Assembly: GCA_040218415.1 (NCBI GenBank)
Contig: JAVJRN010000021.1
Span: forward strand, 124,001-188,000
Origin: JAVJRN01 sp040218415
GTDB taxonomy: Bacteria; Bacteroidota; Bacteroidia; Cytophagales; Cyclobacteriaceae
DNA length: 64,000 nucleotides
Reading direction: 5' to 3'
The notes beneath the pieces are model-generated. The model did no database searches, was not told where the DNA came from, and saw nothing but the letters and a program-made list of their open reading frames with translations. The translations under genes and the position numbers were made by a program. Of the stretch, positions 53,426 through 62,079 are shown in pieces (within the stretch, counting starts at the first letter, position 1; every line of letters starts with the position of its first letter).

Positions 53426-53463
53426 AAAATGTCACTGGAGCCTATTCAGTGACATTTTCTTTT
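53426..53463 (+). terminator. Terminator of the CHRD lipoprotein gene
   Basis: A 12-bp stem AAAATGTCACTG/CAGTGACATTTT with a 9-nt loop and a T-rich tail, 51 bp after the stop. Confidence 0.88.
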
Positions 53464-53617
53464 GATCTAAATATTGATTTTGAGGTTATCTAGAAAATAG
53501 CGGAGCTAACAATCAGAAAATTACTCAAGGCCTAAAAGGCTTAAAAAGCATTTTTCATTAAAAAATCAATCAAAAAAGAAGTATTATGGGTTAACCAAAC
53601 TAGCTTATTCTATTTTT

Positions 53618-56600
53618 ATGCTAACCAAAAAGTGGGTTTTAAAACTTATCCTCTCAGTGCTTTCGGTGAGTTATGCCATCTCTGTGATTGGGCAAAGTGG
53701 GCAAATAAAAACCATCGGTCTACCACTAATTACCAATTACAGCCCTGCGAACTACAGCTTAACAAATCAAAACTTTGATGTCATCATTGATGATCAACAA
53801 AGAATCCTATTTGCGAATGATGGCGGCATTTTAATTTTTGATGGGCTCAATTGGCAGCAGATTATTCTTCCTAAAACATCCGCAGTATACAGTCTGGAAA
53901 AAGCAAAAGATGGAAGAATATATGTTGGTGGTGTCAATGAAATTGGATATTTGCAGTCTTCGGCCAATGGATTACCCGAGTACAAATCATTGATGCCAAA
54001 ACTTAAAGAACCAATCGAAAGCTTTGTTGCCATGGTAGGTGCTTCTAAAGATCAGGTAGTTTTTACAGCTTATACTAAAACGATCATTTTCGATATCGAA
54101 TCAGAGGAATTAAAAGTTGTGGACGCTCCGGATACTGGTTTAGGTTATCATTTACTAAATAAAATTGGAAATGATATTTATAGCTATGCCGAGGGTATTT
54201 TGTATTATTTTAACGGGAATAATTGGGAGAAAAAAAAGGCTTCTGACCTAATTAATCTTAAAAATGGAATCGGTTTTCTGGTTGATATAGGGAACAATCA
54301 GGCACTTGCGATTACACCTGATGGGTTCTATGATTTTGAGTCTGAAAATAAACTCGAAATCAGCAAAGATGTGAGCGACTTTCTAACCACCACTCAGATT
54401 TATAATGTCACTTGCTTGGCACAAAAGTACCTCAGCATATCCACCTTTAAGGGTCTTATAATCACAGATTTAGCAGGTCAACCCATCCAATTTTTCAACA
54501 AGAACAAAGGTTTAGCCAACGATGTAGTTCTTGGGACTTCACTTGATGATTCGGGTATTTTATGGGTAGCTACTAATAATGGTATCTCAACTATAGATCT
54601 TTTTTCCCCTGTCACATTTTTTGATGAACGACTAGGCATTGAGGGCGTGATAACAGATACTAAAATAATTAATGATGACTTATACTTTACCTCTTTCTCA
54701 GGTGTATCTAGAACTAAGTGGAGCAGCCTCCAAGTTCCTTTTCTCAAACCTAAAATAGAGACTTTAACTACATCGGCTGCTCATGGGTTTATTCGATTAA
54801 ACAACGAATTGATTGTCCTTACAGAACTAAAACCCAACTTAAGTATCACTGATGACTCTATTTCGGAAATACCTGGCACGGATCATGCGATTTTTCTCAA
54901 AGGCCTTGCATACCAAGACGAAAAAGATATTTTGCTCGGCGCACTCAATGGATTGATGATTCAGCTCAGAAAAACAAACGAAAAATGGACTGTTGTAAAA
55001 GCAATGAACCCAATGTTTCCGAACATCTCCAGCCTCTCATTGGATAAACGAAATACCGTCTGGGTCAGCGATTATAATACGGGGATTTACAAATTAAAAT
55101 ACAATAGAAAAAGTTCCGAACTCATCAGTGAAAGGAAGTACGGCAAACCCGATGGTTTACCCTCTGATTTTAACAACCACTTGGTGAAATACGAAAATGA
55201 AGTTCTTTTTGCTACAAAGGATGGTATATTTCAATATGACAGTATCAAAGATCGGTTTGTGCCCGATGAAAAGTTCAAAGCCGTTATTGGATCCCAAGCC
55301 GTTTCTCAACTTAAGAGTGATGCTAAGGGAAATCTCTTTTACTTCTCAGATTCATTTTATTATTTAGAGAAAAAAAAAGAAGATTTTCAAAAAATTGATT
55401 TCCCCGCGATTGACTTTCGTAAGTACATTCCTGAAAATTTTTCGATATTAGCAAACGGTCAAGTTTTAGTCAGCTCACTCGATGCAATTCTACATATTGA
55501 CCCAAGTATTAAAAGACCAACACATAAAGTCGAGGTTAATTTCACCTCCTTCTCTTCCACACAAACTGACTCCATTCTTTATGGTGGCTTTGGGAGTATT
55601 CCGCATACCACCCAATTATCATATACTGACAATTCTATACGCATTGGTTTTGCAGCCTCTGCACATGAAAACATTAAAAAGAACCTCTTTAAATGGAGAC
55701 TAATCGGATTGGAGGAAAATTGGTCTTCCTGGTCTGCCGAGTATAGCAAAGATTACACGAGTCTTCCTCATGGTAGTTATACTTTCGAGGTAGTAGCAAA
55801 AAGCGCTGAAGGTATAGAATCTCCATCTAAAGCTCTCACTTTCACCATCAAAACTCCTTGGTATTTTTCGTGGTGGGCAAAGTCAGTTTATCTGCTTACT
55901 TCATTGGGACTTTTTTGGCTTATCGTTAGAATATACACCCTTAAGCTGGTTGAGGATAAAAAAAGACTGGAAGAAATTATCAATGATAGAACGCTGGAAA
56001 TTACCAGGCAAAAAAACAAAGCAGAGCAGGATGCCCTGACAATCCAAGAACAAAACGACAAGCTTTTACAAATGGATGTACTGAAGAGAAGGTTTTTTGT
56101 AAATATTTCACATGAACTTCGTACACCACTGACTTTAACTATGGGCACGGTCGATCAAGCACTTAAAGGGGCTTTTGGAAAGTTAAATGACAAACTTGAT
56201 ATGAACTTACAAGTGGCCTACCGTAATAGTGAAAGGCTACTAAAAATGGTGAACAACATTTTAGATATTTCCAAGCTAGAAGGTGGCACCGTTCGATTAT
56301 ATGCTAAGAAGTACAATCCCGTAAAAACCATCAAAAAAGTGTTGGCATTCTTTTCTTCAAGATTAGAACTTAAAAACATACGACTCATTGAAAATATTGA
56401 AACTACAGCCGAACTGTATTTAGACGAAGATAAGGTTGAAACCATTATCATGAATCTGCTATCCAATGCTTTCAAATTCACACCAGAAGGTGGACAAATT
56501 ATGGTGACCACATCAGAAGATGTTGAAAATTTATTTATTGAAGTAACGAATTCCGGAGAAAGTATTCCGAGAGCTGATTTGACTTTGGTATTTGATCGGT

Positions 56601-57616
56601 TTTACCAAAGTCCTCACATTAAAAGTGGAGAAGGCATGGGAGTTGGACTTGCCCTCACCAAAGAGTTAGTTGAGTTGCATGGGGGAAAAATTACTGTGAA
56701 AAGTGACCAAGAAACGGTCTTTACAACTACCTTCAAAAAAGGCAAGTCGCACCTTTCACCGAACCAACTACTTGAAATAGATCAAAGTTTTCCAAGTCCT
56801 CCAATTTCAGATGAACCTTCGCCTCAAGACCTTCTTCCTTTTAAGTCTTCAGAGCAACATACAATATCGGATAAAGCGCATATTTTATTGGTAGAAGACA
56901 ATGCTGAAATGAGCCAATTCATTGTAGATCTCTTAAGCCATCAATATACCATCTCAACTGCCCATAATGGACTTAAGGGGCTGGAATTTCTCGAACAGCA
57001 ACAACCAGACTTGATCATCACTGATTATCTCATGCCTAAAATGGACGGATATGAAATGGCAGAAGCTATCAAACGGAAGGAGAACTTGTCATTAATACCC
57101 ATCATTTTTTTAACGGCTAGAGCCGACGAACAGGACAAAATCACTGTATTAAATCTTGGGATTGATGACTACCTCTATAAACCCTTTAACACAGAAGAAT
57201 TGCTTGTCAGAGTCAGCAATCTCTTGAGTAGAAATAAATCAAGAAAAGATTTTATTGTCGAGGAGGCTATGGACGAAGCTGCAATTTTGTGGGAAGAGTT
57301 TCCATCAAACTTAAAGTCGAAAATTGACGAGTTCATTGCGTCTCATATAAAAGAAGAGATCACTGGGGAGCAATTGGCGCAAATAGCCAATCAAAGTGAG
57401 CGCAGCTTGTACCGAAAGGTCAAAGCAAACACTGGCTTATCTCCAATGAACTACGTCAAAGAGTACCGGCTGAGAAAAGCCCGAAAACATCTTGAACTGG
57501 GTGTTTTTAATTCTGTTGCAGAAGTAGCTGATTCGGTAGGCTATAAATACGCCTCCCATTTTACAAAGAATTTTAAAGAGAGGTTCGGTAAGCAACCGTC
57601 TGAATACTTGAACTAA
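53618..57616 (+). CDS. Hybrid two-component system sensor/regulator (HTCS)
   Basis: A 1332-residue one-protein signalling system. In order: signal peptide (1-25); a periplasmic two-propeller-like sensor with Reg_prop repeats (about 40-660, for example GTSLDDSGILWVATNNGIST); a Y_Y_Y domain (about 675-740); a membrane helix (about 755-775); HisKA with His832 (NISHELRTPL); an HATPase domain (NLLSNAFKFTPEGG, GVGLALTKELVELHGG); a receiver with Asp1136 (IITDYLMPKMDGY); and an AraC-type DNA-binding domain at the end (RSLYRKVKANTGLSPMNYV). All catalytic residues are present. HTCS proteins usually control glycan-use loci, but no SusC/D or glycosidase gene is near. Confidence 0.95.
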   Translation: MLTKKWVLKLILSVLSVSYAISVIGQSGQIKTIGLPLITNYSPANYSLTNQNFDVIIDDQQRILFANDGGILIFDGLNWQQIILPKTSAVYSLEKAKDGRIYVGGVNEIGYLQSSANGLPEYKSLMPKLKEPIESFVAMVGASKDQVVFTAYTKTIIFDIESEELKVVDAPDTGLGYHLLNKIGNDIYSYAEGILYYFNGNNWEKKKASDLINLKNGIGFLVDIGNNQALAITPDGFYDFESENKLEISKDVSDFLTTTQIYNVTCLAQKYLSISTFKGLIITDLAGQPIQFFNKNKGLANDVVLGTSLDDSGILWVATNNGISTIDLFSPVTFFDERLGIEGVITDTKIINDDLYFTSFSGVSRTKWSSLQVPFLKPKIETLTTSAAHGFIRLNNELIVLTELKPNLSITDDSISEIPGTDHAIFLKGLAYQDEKDILLGALNGLMIQLRKTNEKWTVVKAMNPMFPNISSLSLDKRNTVWVSDYNTGIYKLKYNRKSSELISERKYGKPDGLPSDFNNHLVKYENEVLFATKDGIFQYDSIKDRFVPDEKFKAVIGSQAVSQLKSDAKGNLFYFSDSFYYLEKKKEDFQKIDFPAIDFRKYIPENFSILANGQVLVSSLDAILHIDPSIKRPTHKVEVNFTSFSSTQTDSILYGGFGSIPHTTQLSYTDNSIRIGFAASAHENIKKNLFKWRLIGLEENWSSWSAEYSKDYTSLPHGSYTFEVVAKSAEGIESPSKALTFTIKTPWYFSWWAKSVYLLTSLGLFWLIVRIYTLKLVEDKKRLEEIINDRTLEITRQKNKAEQDALTIQEQNDKLLQMDVLKRRFFVNISHELRTPLTLTMGTVDQALKGAFGKLNDKLDMNLQVAYRNSERLLKMVNNILDISKLEGGTVRLYAKKYNPVKTIKKVLAFFSSRLELKNIRLIENIETTAELYLDEDKVETIIMNLLSNAFKFTPEGGQIMVTTSEDVENLFIEVTNSGESIPRADLTLVFDRFYQSPHIKSGEGMGVGLALTKELVELHGGKITVKSDQETVFTTTFKKGKSHLSPNQLLEIDQSFPSPPISDEPSPQDLLPFKSSEQHTISDKAHILLVEDNAEMSQFIVDLLSHQYTISTAHNGLKGLEFLEQQQPDLIITDYLMPKMDGYEMAEAIKRKENLSLIPIIFLTARADEQDKITVLNLGIDDYLYKPFNTEELLVRVSNLLSRNKSRKDFIVEEAMDEAAILWEEFPSNLKSKIDEFIASHIKEEITGEQLAQIANQSERSLYRKVKANTGLSPMNYVKEYRLRKARKHLELGVFNSVAEVADSVGYKYASHFTKNFKERFGKQPSEYLN

Positions 57617-57707
57617 TCCCTAAACCTTACTGAATCCAACTACCATGATGTCCTTGATAATATGAATCTTCTTAGTTTCTAATCAATGGATGCTTTCGCA
57701 GCATCAA

Positions 57708-58796
57708 TCAGTAATCTGAAGAAGCCTTATTAGTCCGGGCTAATAATAAGAAATCAGCAATAACAAGTGCTGACATTGCATCTACAATGGGAACCGCTCT
57801 TGGTACCACACAAGGATCGTGTCTGCCTTTTCCGCTTACCGTGGCTTCCTTGCCTTCTTTATCTACACTCTCTTGATCTTGCATAATCGTAGCTACAGGT
57901 TTAAAAGCTACATTGAAATAGATATCTTCTCCATTTGAAATACCGCCTTGCACGCCACCAGAATGATTGGTTCGCGTTTTCACTTTTCCCTCTTCGCTAT
58001 AGAATGCATCATTATGCGCCGATCCGCGCATAGCTACGCCTTTGAATCCACTGCCGTATTCAAATCCCTTCACCGCATTGATGCTCAGCATGGCTTTCCC
58101 CAGCTCAGCATGTAACTTATCAAATACTGGTTCCCCCAACCCAACCGGGCATCCTTTAATAACGCCGGTGACAATACCACCAATGGTATCTTGCTCCTTT
58201 CGCACTTGATCTATATAATCAAACATCTGTTGAGCCATTTCCGGGTCAGGACATCTCACCGCATTATCATCTATTTTGGAGAGGTCAAGCTCTGTATGGA
58301 ACTTTTCCAACGATAAATCACCCACCTGAGACACATAGGCAAAGCATTCAATTCCATGTTGCTTTAGAAATAACTTAGCGACGGCTCCCGCAGCTACGCG
58401 AGCAGCCGTTTCTCGTGCTGAACTTCGCCCACCACCACGATAATCTCTCTCTCCGTATTTGGCATCATAGGTGTAATCCGCGTGACTCGGTCTAAACTTA
58501 TCAGCAATATGTGAGTAATCTTTACTTTTTTGATCTTTGTTGCGGATGAGCATACCTATTGGTGTACCTGTGGTCTTACCTTCGAATACACCTGATAAAA
58601 TTTCTACTTCATCCTCTTCTTTCCTCTGTGTAGTGATGCGCGATTGTCCCGGTTTTCTTCTTGCAAGTTCATTTTGAATGAAAGCTTCGTCTATTACTAC
58701 ACCAGCAGGGCACCCATCTATGGTTACACCTATTGCCTTACCGTGGGATTCTCCAAAAGTGGAAATTCTAAAAATATTACCGTAAACACTACCCAT
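57708..58796 (-). CDS. aroC: Chorismate synthase
   Basis: A 362-residue enzyme that converts EPSP to chorismate using reduced FMN. Signatures are GNIFRISTFGESHGKAIGV (6-24), GGGRSSARETAARVAAGAV (about 121-139) and VGRGSAHNDAF-like RGSAHNDAFY further on. The length is normal. It converges with the HTCS gene and precedes (5 bp) nothing of its own pathway; batD lies upstream with a 4-bp gap, so the two probably share a transcript. Confidence 0.96.
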   Translation of the reverse strand: MGSVYGNIFRISTFGESHGKAIGVTIDGCPAGVVIDEAFIQNELARRKPGQSRITTQRKEEDEVEILSGVFEGKTTGTPIGMLIRNKDQKSKDYSHIADKFRPSHADYTYDAKYGERDYRGGGRSSARETAARVAAGAVAKLFLKQHGIECFAYVSQVGDLSLEKFHTELDLSKIDDNAVRCPDPEMAQQMFDYIDQVRKEQDTIGGIVTGVIKGCPVGLGEPVFDKLHAELGKAMLSINAVKGFEYGSGFKGVAMRGSAHNDAFYSEEGKVKTRTNHSGGVQGGISNGEDIYFNVAFKPVATIMQDQESVDKEGKEATVSGKGRHDPCVVPRAVPIVDAMSALVIADFLLLARTNKASSDY

Positions 58797-58800
58797 TCTC

Positions 58801-60285
58801 TTATTTTCTAATCAAAACACCTACTGAGAGCGCTAACATAGCCAAAATAAAAATGTTGGCAAAGGCCTTGAACCACGCACTTTCTGTGGTGCTAATCATT
58901 GTGTCATCTTCAAACGCAATCCCATCATAAAATGAGCCCATATCCGTAGAAATAATGGATTCATTTTTTTTGCTTTCACCACTCACTGTAACGATCTGTT
59001 GAGATCTTAAAGTGTCGTAACTTTCTTTGACAGGATTAAAATAAATCCACTTAAAATAGTCACCCAACTCGTACTGACCAGGTTCGTTTGGGATGCCGTA
59101 AAAGCTAAAACTTTTGGTGCCCTTAACTTTCCCATTCGATCTATTCACGTTTTGCTTTACATTAGGAGTATAAATATCAAATTCTTCGCTACTGGGAATA
59201 TTTAATGATTCAATGGCGCTAATGTTACCTTCCCCCAGAATATTAAATTCGTAATTGAAGCTTTGACCTGTTTTGAGATCGATCGCGTTTATTTTTTCTG
59301 CCATGCGGTAGTTACCCACAGCCACTTGATCTTTCAGAGGATGAGGGGGTAAGTCTTTCACTTTTACTTTTTTGGCTTTAGAGTAAAAAGTTTCAAAATC
59401 TTCTTTACGATTTCGCCCGAAGAAAGAAGGGTTTTTGGCCACTTGGTATTTAATCATCTTCAATCCAACAGAGCCAAAATTGATTTCTTCATTGTTCAAC
59501 GGATAATAAGCTGCTTGAAAGATTTTATACTGTGTATATCCTTTATTATTAATAGTAATTGGCTCTCCTGTAATATTGTCGATACTGAAATTTTCTTCCC
59601 AGCAATTACTTGGTTTGATGTTTTTGACGATATCGGTTATTTGCTTGCCCAAGTCATAGAAACGCATGTCGGCTCTATTGGACTCAGCTACATAAAATGC
59701 CAAAGTGGTTGTAAAACCTTCGCCCACATAGACCTCACTCTTATCGACAGTGAGAGCTAGAAAAGCATCTGCCTTAATATCTACAAACTCTGTTGCCTGA
59801 GTGGGCTCATTATTAAAGAAATTTTGAAAAGGATCGCTTCGTCGCTGCTGCTGAATAGGCGGACCAACTTTAATAGTAAAACCCGCGACTTGTATCCGCT
59901 CACCATTTACAGTCATTTCAAAATTAGGTAATCGAAAAGTACCTTCACGGCTTGCCTGATAATTTTGGATAATACTTTGAGAAGAAGTCATTCGACCATT
60001 AACGACACTTGTGGAGGTAGAGGAGGAAGTACCTCTTTTAACGAAACCTTCAATATCTGGAAAGGGGCTATACTTTTTTAGTCGATCATTCTCAATGGAT
60101 AAAGTCAAGGTGAAATATTGATTGAGGCCAATTTCAGTAGCACCAGGTGTTACAGAAATTTTTTGCGCTTGAGAGGATTGAACCAAAAAAAGGAATAAGA
60201 AACAACCTAATGCAATTCCCTTCGTATGATGCCATAAGGCGTTTGCAAACGTTTTCAAATTTGAAATTATTTTTGTCAAAATCAA
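58801..60285 (-). CDS. batD: BatD family protein
   Basis: A 494-residue envelope protein. Signal peptide about 1-40 (IALGCFLFLFLVQSSQAQ), then several beta-sandwich domains with SVTPGATEIGLNQYFTLTLSI and DKSEVYVGEGFTTTLAFYV, and one C-terminal membrane helix (about 470-490). BatD belongs to the Bacteroides aerotolerance group, which normally includes batA, batB, batC and batE with MoxR ATPase; none of those is adjacent, so this copy is stand-alone. The start is TTG 60285; no in-frame ATG precedes the signal sequence. It is transcribed toward aroC. Confidence 0.9.
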   Translation of the reverse strand: MILTKIISNLKTFANALWHHTKGIALGCFLFLFLVQSSQAQKISVTPGATEIGLNQYFTLTLSIENDRLKKYSPFPDIEGFVKRGTSSSTSTSVVNGRMTSSQSIIQNYQASREGTFRLPNFEMTVNGERIQVAGFTIKVGPPIQQQRRSDPFQNFFNNEPTQATEFVDIKADAFLALTVDKSEVYVGEGFTTTLAFYVAESNRADMRFYDLGKQITDIVKNIKPSNCWEENFSIDNITGEPITINNKGYTQYKIFQAAYYPLNNEEINFGSVGLKMIKYQVAKNPSFFGRNRKEDFETFYSKAKKVKVKDLPPHPLKDQVAVGNYRMAEKINAIDLKTGQSFNYEFNILGEGNISAIESLNIPSSEEFDIYTPNVKQNVNRSNGKVKGTKSFSFYGIPNEPGQYELGDYFKWIYFNPVKESYDTLRSQQIVTVSGESKKNESIISTDMGSFYDGIAFEDDTMISTTESAWFKAFANIFILAMLALSVGVLIRK

Positions 60286-60371
60286 GATAATTATTTAACT
60301 TAAGGTTTGAAAGATGTTCATCAAAGAACGTCAAATTTACTTTTTAGTTAGATTCTTTAACAATATTTAAA

Positions 60372-60566
60372 ATGATGTTAGAGTACTTTAAAACCATCCT
60401 TTCAAAAGTCAGTTTTGACAAATGGCTCTTCGAGAAAGAGCTCAAGAAAGCGATAAAATCATTGGTATCAGAAGAGATATCAAAGCTCAAAAAATGGTGT
60501 TATGACGAGTTTAGTCATATCTATGGATCAATACTTAACAAATGTTTTTCTAATGTTTTAACCTAA
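60372..60566 (+). CDS. Small conserved-looking protein (64 aa)
   Basis: A 64-residue, mostly helical, basic protein: MMLEYFKTILSKVSFDKWLF opens it, followed by EKELKKAIKSLVSEEISKLKKW and a short tail. It resembles small uncharacterised proteins of Cytophagales with an FK-KELxKAIK pattern, from memory. Support for a real gene is the strong terminator 4 bp after its stop and its isolation between genes on the other strand. No function can be offered. Confidence 0.7.
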   Translation: MMLEYFKTILSKVSFDKWLFEKELKKAIKSLVSEEISKLKKWCYDEFSHIYGSILNKCFSNVLT

Positions 60567-60570
60567 AAAT

Positions 60571-60597
60571 AAAAACCGTTGAAAAACGGTTTTTTTT
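60571..60597. terminator. Bidirectional terminator after the small gene
   Basis: A 10-bp stem AAAAACCGTT/AACGGTTTTT with a GAAA tetraloop and a T-run. It serves the small plus-strand gene and, from the other side, the DUF389 gene ending at 60624. Confidence 0.92.
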
Positions 60598-60623
60598 ATT
60601 TTGGATAGTCTAATTTGAAACGT

Positions 60624-62006
60624 CTATTTAATCACTACCACCATAGTATCTGCTTTTGTTCTCAGTTTTAGCCACTGCTCAATTTTCACAATATCCTTTT
60701 TATTCACCTTCTTTTTGAACGACATTACCGCGTAGGTGATGGTATCGCTATTCTGATTCATCATGTTTCCAAGTGAAAGATTCTGAAGGTCTTCATACTG
60801 AATTTTTAACTCCTGCGATATCTCGTCAATAGGGTAAACCTTACTTTGAAGCATTAATAATTGTTTTTCAAGAAAGGCAATTCTATCCTGCTTGGACTTT
60901 ATTGCCTCTTCACTCTTTGAGTAAAGTTTATCCAAGATATCAACCTTCAGGGACTCGCCCATTTTTTCGAATTCCAGTTTGGTTTCTTCTGATTTATCTT
61001 CTTGGTAACCTTGGCGTACAATCAATTTGATATCTTCAAGGTTATAGTTTTTTAATTTCTTCTTGAGCATATCTATTTCCTCTTCACCCAAGATTTTCCC
61101 ATAGAGGGTAACGTCTATCAATGCTTCATCGTCCTGTAGCGCGTAGCGCTGGTTGATTACCTGAGTTTGGTTAAATACGAATTCTGTGGCTATAAAATTG
61201 CGGGCGTTCTGCTCGAATAAGGTTCTCCTAACCACATTATAAGCCAAATATATGCTGGGAATAATCGTGATCAGTACGAAAATGAAGATGTAGGATTTCA
61301 CTCTTTTCTCCGTAGCAGCATCCTCAAATTTTCGTTTTGGGTACTTAAGTGCACGAACAATTAAAAAGGTTGCTACACTAATAAATACGCTATTGATGAA
61401 AAATAAATAGAAAGCTCCGACAAAGTAGTACCAATTACCATTGGCAAGTCCATAGCCAGCGGTACATAATGGAGGCATCAAAGCAGTCGCAATAGCTACA
61501 CCAGGTATGGCGTTTGATTTCTCTTTTCTTGAACCCGCCACTATACCTGCCAGCCCACCAAAAAAGGCGATTAATACATCCCAAAGCGTAGGTGTAGTTC
61601 TGGCCAGTAATTCCGATTGAGCCTCATGTAGCGGTGTAATTAAAAAATACAAACAAGAGGTCAATACACTAGCAGCCACAGCTACGCCAAGGTTTCTCAA
61701 TGCTTTTTTAATCAACTCTAAGTCATTGATACCCGCACCGAGTCCAATTCCAATGATCGGCCCCATCAATGGAGAGATAAGCATGGCTCCAATAATTACA
61801 GCGGTTGAATTAACATTGAGTCCGATAGAGGCAATAAATATGGCGAAAATAAGAATCCATAAATTGGCACCTTTAAACTCCACCCCTTTCTTGATATCGT
61901 TGATGGTAGTGCTCTCGCGCTCTTTGTCCTGATGCAGGTCAAATTGCGATCTGATAAAATCCCTAAAGGCAATTAGAAACTTTGCTTTTTCCGTGTTTTG
62001 ATTCAT
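60624..62006 (-). CDS. DUF389 membrane protein
   Basis: A protein of about 460 residues. The DUF389 core (about 45-260) has six to seven membrane helices with GANLWILIFAIFIASIGLNVN, AMLISPLMGPIIGIGLG and NAIPGVAIATALMPPLCTAG. The C-terminal third is soluble, with a coiled coil (KLYSKSEEAIKSKQDRIAFLEKQ). The family (TIGR00341-like) is widespread; transport is suspected but substrates are unknown. ATG 62006 (MNQNTEK) is preferred over the in-frame ATG at 62033 because the extra nine residues are not typical. It lies 73 bp after the PhoH gene on the same strand. Confidence 0.87.
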   Translation of the reverse strand: MNQNTEKAKFLIAFRDFIRSQFDLHQDKERESTTINDIKKGVEFKGANLWILIFAIFIASIGLNVNSTAVIIGAMLISPLMGPIIGIGLGAGINDLELIKKALRNLGVAVAASVLTSCLYFLITPLHEAQSELLARTTPTLWDVLIAFFGGLAGIVAGSRKEKSNAIPGVAIATALMPPLCTAGYGLANGNWYYFVGAFYLFFINSVFISVATFLIVRALKYPKRKFEDAATEKRVKSYIFIFVLITIIPSIYLAYNVVRRTLFEQNARNFIATEFVFNQTQVINQRYALQDDEALIDVTLYGKILGEEEIDMLKKKLKNYNLEDIKLIVRQGYQEDKSEETKLEFEKMGESLKVDILDKLYSKSEEAIKSKQDRIAFLEKQLLMLQSKVYPIDEISQELKIQYEDLQNLSLGNMMNQNSDTITYAVMSFKKKVNKKDIVKIEQWLKLRTKADTMVVVIK

Positions 62007-62079
62007 AACATTTGGAGGAACCTCAACCCCCATCGAAATTTCGCGAATGTAAGCAAATAGCTAATTATTCTTAGTACAA

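Noticed and set aside
57689..57704. Hairpin GATGCT/AGCATC between the HTCS and aroC genes as a terminator
   Set aside because: The stem is 6 bp and is not followed by a T-run on either strand.
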